64,000 bases of DNA from Acanthosoma haemorrhoidale (taxonomy: Eukaryota > Arthropoda > Insecta > Hemiptera > Acanthosomatidae). The position numbers and the translations under genes were made by a program. The notes beneath the pieces were generated by a model, which was not told the DNA's origin, searched no databases, and worked only from the letters and a program-made list of their open reading frames with translations. Each line of letters starts with the position of its first letter. Positions within the stretch are counted from its first letter, which is position 1. The stretch covers positions 113,575,139-113,639,138 of the forward strand of contig OV884011.1 in NCBI GenBank assembly GCA_930367205.1, written 5' to 3'. Shown in pieces: positions 56,055 to 64,000 of the stretch.

Positions 56055-59000
56055 AATGGCGCTAATGATTTCTCTTGCTCGGCAATTGGGAGGAACTCCT
56101 CCCACTCTGGTGCACAATCCGTTGACCCCGGCTCTCAGACACCCAAATCAGATGATCTGAACGATCTTTGTGCTGGAACGGGTCAGAAGAAGGGCAGCCA
56201 TTGTTTCTTTTGTGGATTTAGCCACCATCCGCGCTCAGCTTGCCCCGCTCTTGAATCAGAGTGTGCCAATTGCAAAATCAAGGGCCACTATGCCGGTGTA
56301 TGTCGGAAAGCTAAGAAAAATGCTCAGAAAACCAAGCCTGTATCTGCAGCTATTTTAGCATCACTAAATGACAGGTTTTTACCTCAGTTAAGCCATGCTG
56401 TTACCCCTGCTCTTGTGAATGGAATCCCCTGTAACTGCCTCGTGGACACTGGGAGTTCTACTAGCTTCGTCAGCCTCGACTTTGTCCGTGAACACAACAT
56501 TCAAGTTATGCCTGATGCAGGACGAGTATCGATGGCATCCACGTCGTTATGGACCAAATTTGAGGGTTTTATTCTCGTAAAGCTAGAAATTGCTGAACAC
56601 ACTTACACTAAATGTAAGTTGACTGTTTTGAAAGAACTCTGTTCCGATGTTCTCATCGGACACGATATACTCAGAGCACACTCAAATATTCTGCTAAAAT
56701 TTGGTGGAGACAAGGCACCTCTCACAATCTGTTCGTATGCTGTAGCTAAGATTGGCCCTGTACGTCTCTTTGACCATCTCTCTCCTAACTGTCATCCAAT
56801 TGCCACAAGGTCCCGCCAATACTGTGACGAAGACACTCAGTTTATCAAGACAGAAATCACTCGGTTGCTTTCCGAAGGAGTGATTGAGCCCTGCAATTCA
56901 CCATGGAGAGCTCAGGTATTGGTTGTAAATAACAATGGAAAGAAGAGACTTGTGATGGACTATTCTCAAACGATAAATAGGTATACACTACTTGATGCCT
57001 ACCCCTTGCCAAATGTTGACCAACTTGTCAGAAAAGTTGCTAATTACAAGCATTACAGTGTCGTGGACTTACGGCGGGCGTATCATCAGATCCCAATATG
57101 TGAAGATGAGAAGAAATATACTGGTTTTGAAGCAATGGGTAAGCTTTATCAGTTCACACGCATACCCTTTGGCGTGACTAATGGAGTAGCCTGCTTCCAA
57201 CGCGCAATAGACCAAATAATAACCGCCGAAAACCTCACTGGAGTTTATTCATACCTCGATGACATCACTGTGTGTGGAATGGATAAGGCTGACCATGACC
57301 TGAATCTAAACAAACTTATGTTGACACTCGATAAACTCGGCATCGAAATCAACAAGGAGAAGAGTAAATTTCATCTTGCAAGCGTAAAACTTCTGGGACA
57401 TCTCGTTTCATTCCATTCTATCAAGCCAGACCCTGCACGGCTTGCCCCGTTGTTGAATATGCCACTGCCACATAACTCCGAATCACTGAAGAGAGCTCTT
57501 GGTTTCTTTGCTCATTACTCGAAGTGGTTACCAAAATTTTCAGATAAAATCCGGGCCTTGATTGATGCCAAAACATTTCCGCTGAATCCATCGGCTGCCT
57601 CTGCTTTCGAAAAGGTAAAAAAGGATATTGCCAACTCGGTCGTCACAACCATTGATGAATCTTGCCCATTTATAGTGGAAACCGATGCCTCTAAGTTTGC
57701 ACTGGCAGCTACCCTTAGTCAAGATGGACGGCCGGTTGCGTTTTTTTCACGATCACTAAGCAAATCCGAAATCAGTGGTCATCCATCAATTGAAAAAGAG
57801 GCTGCGGCAATTGTTGAATCCTTGAAACATTGGAGAGCATTTCTTCTTGGCAAACATTTTCGCCTTATAACTGATCAGGAGGCTCTGTCTTTCATTTTCG
57901 ACCGAAAGCATGGGAGTAAGGTGAAAAATGAGAAGATCACAAGATGGCGGCTAGAGCTAGCTCCGTTCGTTTATGATATAACTTACCGTCCGGGTGAGGA
58001 CAACACCAAGGCAGACACTCTCTCCCGTGTCTGTAATGCTTCCATTTCTACCGACTTGCTCCAGCTTCACCAATCGTTGTGCCATCCTACACGTATGTAC
58101 CATTGGCTCAAATGTAAGAACATTCCCTATTCACTCGAGGATGTCAAGAAGATGACTTCAAGCTGTACCATCTGTGCTGAAGTAAAACCTAGGTACTTGA
58201 AAACTTCTGGAACCCTAGTAAAGGCCACCTCTTCATTCGAACGCATCAACATAAATTTTAAAGGCCCTCTTCCTTTAAAATCACGGAACTTCTACCTCCT
58301 CACCATCATTGACGAGTATTCCAGGTTCCCTTTTGCATATGCCTGTCATGATGTTTCTGCCACCACTGTGGTTGATTGTCTCAAAAACCTCTTCTGTTTG
58401 TTTGGAATGCCAGCCTATGTCCACACTGACCGGGGAGCTTCCTTCATGTCTAGAGAAGTCAAGGACTTCCTCCATTCAAACGGTGTAGCCACCAGCAGAA
58501 CAACCCCGTATAATCCAGCAGGAAACGGACAAATTGAACGCCTCAATGGGACTCTATGGAAAACCATTTGTCTCTCTTTGAAGACTCAAGGACTGCGGAC
58601 GGAGGACTGGGAGAGGGCCCTACAGGAATCCCTCCACGCCATTCGTTCTCTACTTTGCACAGCGACTAACTCCACTCCCCACGAACGATTTTTCAGTCAT
58701 CCTCGCCGCACAGCCAATGGAGTCACCTTGCCGTCTTGGTTAACCCCTGGTCCTGTGCTCGCCAAAAGGAACGTGCGGCTCAGTAAATACGAAGACCCTG
58801 TCGAAGAAGTGGAATTACTTGAGGCTAATCCACAGTACGCCCAGATTCGCAGGAAGGATGGATCAGAGTCAACCGTGTCCCTGAGACAATTGGCACCTAG
58901 AGGAACTCCTGAAGTGTCAGAGCAGCCTTGCCCTAAGGATGATGAACCCGATGCAATATTGGAGCCCCCTCGCATGGAACCTCCAGATGAATCATCTGCC

Positions 59001-59114
59001 GCTCCATCTGTTCAAGGCCCTCCCTCTGTTGAAGTTGGATTACCTGTGTGTCCTTCAAGACCTCGACGTGTGTCCAAGGCTCCATCTTATTTTAAAGACT
59101 ATATAACAAATTAA
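56055..59114 (+). CDS. pol: outer element Gag knuckles and Pol
   Basis: Open for 1019 codons in the gag frame directly after the UAA, with no start codon of its own. It begins with knuckles (CFFCGFSHHPRSAC, CANCKIKGHYAGVC). Then come protease CLVDTGSSTSFV; reverse transcriptase with SVVDLRRAYHQIPI, RIPFGVTNG and YLDDITV; RNase H ETDASKFALAATLS and LITDQEALSF; integrase HHCC ending CTICAEVK; and D,D,E in IIDEYSRF, HTDRGASFMS and NGQIERLNGTL. A Pro-rich tail ends FKDYITN. There is no chromodomain. Confidence 0.92.
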   Translation, partial: NGANDFSCSAIGRNSSHSGAQSVDPGSQTPKSDDLNDLCAGTGQKKGSHCFFCGFSHHPRSACPALESECANCKIKGHYAGVCRKAKKNAQKTKPVSAAILASLNDRFLPQLSHAVTPALVNGIPCNCLVDTGSSTSFVSLDFVREHNIQVMPDAGRVSMASTSLWTKFEGFILVKLEIAEHTYTKCKLTVLKELCSDVLIGHDILRAHSNILLKFGGDKAPLTICSYAVAKIGPVRLFDHLSPNCHPIATRSRQYCDEDTQFIKTEITRLLSEGVIEPCNSPWRAQVLVVNNNGKKRLVMDYSQTINRYTLLDAYPLPNVDQLVRKVANYKHYSVVDLRRAYHQIPICEDEKKYTGFEAMGKLYQFTRIPFGVTNGVACFQRAIDQIITAENLTGVYSYLDDITVCGMDKADHDLNLNKLMLTLDKLGIEINKEKSKFHLASVKLLGHLVSFHSIKPDPARLAPLLNMPLPHNSESLKRALGFFAHYSKWLPKFSDKIRALIDAKTFPLNPSAASAFEKVKKDIANSVVTTIDESCPFIVETDASKFALAATLSQDGRPVAFFSRSLSKSEISGHPSIEKEAAAIVESLKHWRAFLLGKHFRLITDQEALSFIFDRKHGSKVKNEKITRWRLELAPFVYDITYRPGEDNTKADTLSRVCNASISTDLLQLHQSLCHPTRMYHWLKCKNIPYSLEDVKKMTSSCTICAEVKPRYLKTSGTLVKATSSFERININFKGPLPLKSRNFYLLTIIDEYSRFPFAYACHDVSATTVVDCLKNLFCLFGMPAYVHTDRGASFMSREVKDFLHSNGVATSRTTPYNPAGNGQIERLNGTLWKTICLSLKTQGLRTEDWERALQESLHAIRSLLCTATNSTPHERFFSHPRRTANGVTLPSWLTPGPVLAKRNVRLSKYEDPVEEVELLEANPQYAQIRRKDGSESTVSLRQLAPRGTPEVSEQPCPKDDEPDAILEPPRMEPPDESSAAPSVQGPPSVEVGLPVCPSRPRRVSKAPSYFKDYITN

Positions 59115-59216
59115 AAACCCTTAAATGTTGTAAACCATGAATGATGTTTCAAATCGTTTTTGTATTTGTATGTACTTTAAATTTTGCCAAATGTTTCCTC
59201 AAAAACCCAGGGTGAA

Positions 59217-59357
59217 TGTGGTGATTTAATCCCACTCCATAGTCTAACCTGACTCATAACATTGTTACCTTCTGTAAATTCACACTATTCTACTGTTGAT
59301 TTTTTAAGCTAATAAAAACCTTTTTAAGGGTTAAACATTCGTTTTTCTTTCACCACA
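59217..59357 (+). repeat. 3' LTR of the outer gypsy element
   Basis: 141 bases with one difference from the 5' LTR: T at 59301 for G at 50627. The change falls inside the 19-base self-complementary stretch. A weak AGGGTGAA purine run precedes it. Confidence 0.95.
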
Positions 59358-59362
59358 GGTAC

Positions 59363-62059
59363 TTGTTGCAGAATATGTATCATGTTTCTGTTGAGGAAAG
59401 ATTGCAAGGCTTGCTATCTCTACTGGACACACTCTCAAGTTTTAACGTTATTTTGTAGTACTTTTTGAAACGAGCGGGCGTTATAGTTTTATTATAACAA
59501 ACGGAGATACCATCACTAGTTGTAACACGCCAGTGAAGGTTATATGTGTTAAGGAGGTTTCAGTTGTCATACTAGACTATAATTTGTAAATTATTGTTAA
59601 ATTTAATCCTATTGTTTAGTTCATGGCTACTCCGTTTAGGGTTTTTTAAGTGGTTTGCGTTAATTATTACAATGTATTTGTAAGTTTAAACGACTTTATT
59701 CCTAATATTTTAAAAGTTTTAATAATTTACTTTGCATTAATGATTATTAACTAAACTTTTCTGAATTTCCTCTCTCTGCCATTGTAGAATTAACAAGTTT
59801 TGGAAGTAAGTGATGTCTGTTAGTTGAATATTCTTAAGGAAAGTCATAAGACTCATATGTTGAGGTATAGTCAGTGTTATGTGCCAAAAATAAATGATTA
59901 TGGATATTATAACTGCCAAAATATTATTTTAACATCAAATAAGCCATTATTAAATGGCCAATGTAGTGCAGACTCCATTCAAGAGATGAATAGAACAGAG
60001 AAAATTTGATAATAGTGTCATAATCTAAGCTGGCTTTTCGAGTTGATATTTGATGAGTTGCAATCTGATACATTTTCTAAGTTGCATATTTAATTCCTAA
60101 TTCATATGTTTTATACCAGTTTCTAGTTGTGGTTAGCTATTTTGACTTTAAATACTTGTGCACTCTTAGCCTTTATGTTGACTTAGAGCAGGAAATGGCC
60201 AATGTAGTGCAGGCTCCTTTCAAGATAGGCAGACTCAGAGCCAAATTAGGAATGCTGGATTTATTTTATGGGGCCCTACAGGTTTGGCTGTCTTTGATGT
60301 AGTTTGTGACAAAAGAAATCTTGGGCTCTTTTGTTATCAGAGCCAAAATATACCCGTTGTGAAACAACTACAGAGAGTTAAAGCCAACCGAGGTAGCTGC
60401 GGTAGTTGTCAGATGCTCTGCTGTTGGCTCTCAACACTACTATTTTTAGTTTTCTAAATCGGATTCTGTATTCAAGCAGCTAATCATTTTATATCATCTG
60501 GTGTAGTGACCTGACCCATCGCCCTTTTGTCCTCCATGAAGGGCTGCTGGAAATTTAGTGATAGTACTAGGTAGTTTTTACGCAGGTATGCTGACCAGTG
60601 CACCAGGATGGGTCCTGCCACAGTGAGAATTCTATTTAACTATTTTATCTAACTGCTCTACATTCGTTAGCTATATCTAATTCATAACATTTACAATAAA
60701 AACATCAAAGTATGGTCAAAATGTTTTTCTATCCTCAGGCAGTAACTAAAAAAAAAATACAGAATTTTTATGGTTTTTATTTTATACCAGCAATTATTTA
60801 AACTATCACCTTCTGGATCATAGGGTATGGTTCATTCCCTGAAAAGGCCAATTACAGTTCTGAAATTCGGCATATATTACCTGACAGTTATTCTTCTAAA
60901 AAGTTTAAGAGTGCTCCTTTGCATATTAAATATATTATGCCCACAGCTCAGCTGCATGCTTATTTCTTGAATGGAAAATTTTAAATATGTAATTTTTTGC
61001 CTTCTATTCCCTCAAAGAACACATTAGAGAGGGAATGAAAAAACTGCAGTTTTTTAAAAATAACTTCACAAATTATAAACAAATCTGAAATTGTAAGATA
61101 CAGAGATAAGCTGTCTCCAGAATGAATGTGTATATGGCAAAAGAAAAAAAAATTAATTTATTTGCCTTGTTAAATTATACTGAGGGAATAAACCACAATA
61201 AAACTTCAGAGCCGTCTCAAAACCATAGTCGATTTAAAATAGGTGGAAACTCTAGACTGCACTGAACATGCTCGGACATGCATGCCTCCCCCTTACTTTG
61301 GAAGCAGCAACTCCTTATGGCCATATATTAGTCCTCATTTGAAGTTGTAAGTCCCCCCTAGAACTCAAATTACTACCTGGCGAGGGATTGAAACATAACT
61401 CCAGGACAGGCTTTTAATACTCTGCCTACTGTATTACGATATCTTTAAAACTCTATGTTAAAGAATTTTGGAACTTCCTAACCTTACCTTAACCCTCTAA
61501 ATACTGAAACCAAAAATTTATCCATGGTGCCTTAGTTGTTTTTAAAATTTTCAAAAACATGTGTTAGGACAGAGTGAGAAAATGAAAAATATGATGTTCG
61601 AAAATTGTTTTTTCCTCAAATCTTTACAATGGCAAGAGTTTTTAAAGTTTACAACTTACAACTATTACTATACTAATGATATCTTTATTTATGAAAAAAC
61701 TTCTCTCATATTCCACTGCTAGAAAAGCCATAAAGGGGAGGGGACAAGGATTCCCCCCTTCAAGGAGAGTGAACCTAAAATTAGAATTAGAATAAACTAA
61801 ACTAAAATAATTATTATCACAAATATAATTTTAATTCTGTTTTGATTTATTTGTACTGGTTTGTTAATAATAATGCTTTTTATTATTTTAGGCAAAGCTA
61901 GTTTAAGATTGCCGACTAAGCTGATAGACCAATGTGATTAGATTTTTACTATTGCGATAAGGAGCAATTTGGAAGGTATAGAGCTCCAAATAATTTTATA
62001 TTACCACTACTTATTTAATTATGTAAGGTATTTTGATCACAAATGTAAACCGTATCATC
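59363..62059. other. AT-rich stretch right of the nested elements
   Basis: No supported gene. Near the left end a short frame reads NMYHVSVEERLQGLLSLLDTL up to a stop at about 59457, and could be a last exon, but nothing confirms it. AAATGGCCAATGTAGTGCAG plus CTCC-TTCAAGA occurs twice, at 59952 and 60193. Confidence 0.5.
61205..61440 (-). repeat. possible tRNA-derived SINE
   Basis: On the minus strand TAGGCAGAGTA (61429-61419) resembles a polymerase III A box and GTTTCAATCCC (61394-61384) resembles a B box, at tRNA-like spacing. A unique-looking body of about 150 bases follows. No second copy in the window and no clear tail or target duplication was seen. Confidence 0.35.
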
Positions 62060-62067
62060 ACTTAAAC

Positions 62068-62502
62068 CAGGGGTGGCCAACCCAAATAATCTTGCGGTCC
62101 ACTTTGGAAATGCATCATAACTCCGCGGTCCACATATAAAATTATATATCCCCCATATTAAAACATAGAACCTGTTATATTATTTGTTCCAAGATGCGCG
62201 CACATCATGAGTTTGCCGAATATAATTTAATTATTCTACGAACTCATAACTGTAAACTCATTAATAAAACAGGCAATATCTGTTATATATTCACAATAAT
62301 ATTATTTTAAAATCAAAGCTAATTTTTTCTCATAATTTCGACAGTTAATTTTTGAATATATGGATGCACAAATAATGTTTTTTAAAAAATACATTGGTTT
62401 TTACTACTTTGGCCATTATAAAATAAATATATTTTGTAAAAGTTTGATAAATTGAACGGGCCGGAAAAATGTTCAAGGCGGCCCACGGGTTGGCCACCCC
62501 TG
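62068..62502 (+). mobile_element. hAT-type MITE, 435 bp
   Basis: It starts CAGGGGTGGCCAACCC and ends GGGTTGGCCACCCCTG, a 16-base inverted terminus. It is flanked by the 8-base duplication ACTTAAAC (62060-62067 and 62503-62510). TGCGGTCCAC and GCGGCCCACG near the ends extend the symmetry. It has no coding content. It belongs to a different family from the MITE at 23.9 kb. Confidence 0.92.
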
Positions 62503-62510
62503 ACTTAAAC

Positions 62511-63386
62511 CATACTTATAAAAACTTGGTAAATTCTATAGGAATGTCAAAAAACAATTTAGTTGTGTTACTGCTATTTTGTTATTAACTATATCTTCCA
62601 GTAGTAGACATCTTTTATCTTAAAAAATTATGCTGGAAATTATCTGAGTTTCATTGGAATGCAAAAAAAGGGATAATGTGGAATGCTAGGAAAATGTGCA
62701 ATTCTATTGTAAGCATTGTGTTGTCCAAAGGCTTTTGTTATATGAGTTTTATTTAGTCAAACCAGTTTCATATTTTTCAGTCTTGAATTTACTTTTCTGT
62801 TTTTTAAGTTGATTGTTGAGTTTATTATATTGCCTTCTATAAGGTGATAGTCCGTTAGTTTGTCATTCTCTGCGAACCTTCGTATTTTCCCTAATTTTAC
62901 ATCCTATGTATTATGCATACAATAAAATTAAGGGGAGAGCAATATACATCTGAAAAATTAATTGTCTTATGTTTATTGTGCATGAAATTGAATAGATGTC
63001 AATAGAAATTTGTGGCATAGACTAAGTTGGTTGTTTGAAGTGTTAAGTAAGGGGGTCTATTTCATGACAATTACCAAAACACCAGGCCCTTTATATTGTA
63101 TAGCTTGGAAAGTTCAAATTTTGTTGTGAATTAAGGTTTGTTGTTGATAACTAGTAGGATATCTATTCATATTTCATGTAGGTAAATTTCAACTTCTGAT
63201 TTTTGTTTTGTTAGTAAAATTATTTGCCTTATTAATTACAAAATGTTTGTGTCATTCGAGAAAGTTGTACTAGAAGCTTAAAAAGGGGTTGGATAAATTG
63301 GTTTATAATGGATATAAAGTTGGTAATTGGATGATGTATATTTTCTCACTGGAAGGAAGGAGCTGGGTACTGTCGCTCCATCATAC
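62511..63386. other. AT-rich stretch
   Basis: Nothing supported as a gene or RNA. Confidence 0.6.
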
Positions 63387-63562
63387 CTGGACCTGATGAT
63401 GGATAATGGGTGCTTTAAGCTGAGTTTAACTGGTTTGGCATTACTCGAAGAAGATGTATCAGTGGCGGAAGTTGATGTGGTAGAGAGTGTTGAGGTATCT
63501 GTTGAGTCACTGGTAACTTCTGGTGCTTTTTCCTTCAGAAGTCTTTTATTACTTAACCAGCT
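63387..63562 (-). CDS. exon-like block, Ser/Thr-rich, minus strand
   Basis: After an ATTACAG acceptor the minus strand reads SWLSNKRLLKEKAPEVTSDS, a Ser/Thr-rich run, and KPVKLSLKHPLSII, followed by a CCAG|GTATGA donor at 63386. It is richer in G+C than its surroundings. The plus-strand frame over the same bases is Val/Glu/Ser-rich and looks like its shadow. No family was recognised. It could be an exon of a gene that extends right of the window. Confidence 0.35.
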
Positions 63563-64000
63563 CTGTAATTAGAGGATTGACAAATTCGCTTGGAATCTAT
63601 TTTGACAAATCTGATGGCTTTTGTCTTCTAGAGGTAGTTTACCAATGCATGGGGTCATCTTCATCACTCATGCCTTCATATTTTTTTCCTTACTATGTGA
63701 AGATTAGTTACTTTTCACCACTGAAACTAGGAATTTCTTGAGCACAAAATTTTTACAAATGCATCAACAATTAGAACTTAAAACTGACTATGTTTAACTA
63801 AAAATTAATTTATAAAATATTGTTATACTACCTAACCTTTGAATCATTTTTATGATTGCTATCATAAAATACACAAATGAATTATGGTTCCTTGTATCTG
63901 TTTTCAAAATAAAGCCTATCCCTTTAAGCTTGGTATTGATAGAGTTCTTGTTTATTAACTATCTGACATATCTACATCTGTATTGAGGGTAGAGTTCTAG

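Larger units (their letters stand above)
50543..59357 (+). mobile_element. Ty3/gypsy element, outer of a nested pair, with self-complementary primer region
   Basis: The 141-bp LTRs (50543-50683 and 59217-59357) differ at one base, with TGTGG...CCACA ends and a GGTAC target duplication (50538-50542 and 59358-59362). Without the inner insertion it is about 4.1 kb. It encodes Gag and Pol in a single frame broken by the inner element and one UAA. No tRNA complement follows the 5' LTR; instead a self-complementary 19-mer is present. There is no chromodomain and no env. It is older than the element nested in it. Confidence 0.95.

Noticed and set aside
60360..60640. GC-richer stretch examined for a tRNA or SINE
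   Set aside because: No A/B box pair and no cloverleaf could be drawn.
61892..61941. Possible terminal exon (TTTTAG then ASLRLPTKLIDQCD and stop)
   Set aside because: Fifteen codons with nothing else in support.
1..64000. CRISPR arrays, bacterial operons, rRNA or tRNA genes
   Set aside because: None seen; the spliced host genes and repeat types are eukaryotic, and the tRNA-like matches are primer sites of 18 bases only.

Overview
This window reads as nuclear DNA of an AT-rich invertebrate, most likely an arthropod and plausibly a crustacean such as a copepod. The evidence is two spliced host genes of animal type, very long repeat-filled introns, and a mix of Ty3/gypsy, Jockey/CR1-like, hAT and Tc1/mariner remnants. 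There is no bacterial-type gene organisation. The species-level guess is inference.

Left half (1-29.7 kb, minus strand): a midnolin-type gene. Exon 1 (29669-29467) encodes the start of the ubiquitin-like domain, exon 2 (18899-18812) completes it, exon 3 (17047-16991) carries the [13 protein letters not shown] block, and exon 4 (1203 to about 838) carries the DFLSG...RLGDHMM block. Splice phases agree at every junction. The gene continues past the left edge. Its introns (10.6, 1.8 and 15.8 kb) hold a Tc1/mariner-derived element with paired HTH domains only (5193-5844), a hAT MITE (23912-24129), transposase and helicase fragments, a decayed LTR element (20.3-22.6 kb), and an in-phase exon-like block at 10.4 kb.

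Middle (29.7-37.5 kb): intergenic. It holds a small dispersed repeat family and a non-autonomous LTR element (32784-35627) with a tRNA-Lys primer site, a coiled-coil ORF and a tandem array. A third LTR copy lies in inverted orientation beside it (35637-36101). One orphan exon-like block sits on the plus strand at 36.8 kb.

37.5-47.3 kb (minus strand): a complete two-exon TXNL4A/Dim1 gene, 142 residues, the U5 snRNP 15-kDa protein. Its 9.4-kb intron holds a full-length Ty3/gypsy element (38146-43448) with identical 185-bp LTRs, a TATA target duplication, a tRNA-Phe primer site, and gag and pol in one frame separated by a single UGA. That element sits inside a repeat whose sister copy lies just beyond the gene's last exon.

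47.3-64 kb: a decayed LINE on the minus strand, then a nested pair of Ty3/gypsy elements. The outer plus-strand element (50543-59357, 141-bp LTRs, GGTAC duplication) has no recognisable tRNA primer site. Instead a 19-base stretch right after its 5' LTR is the perfect reverse complement of a stretch inside that LTR, as in Tf1-type self-priming elements. The inner minus-strand element (51152-55858, identical 186-bp LTRs, AAAGG duplication, tRNA-Ser primer site) is inserted in the outer element's gag. Past it are a hAT MITE (62068-62502), a possible tRNA-derived SINE and an exon-like block at 63.4 kb.

The best candidate for something undescribed is the self-complementary primer arrangement of the outer element. 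Next are the single UGA between gag and pol of the intronic element, the direct repeat flanking the last TXNL4A exon, and the possible in-phase midnolin exon.
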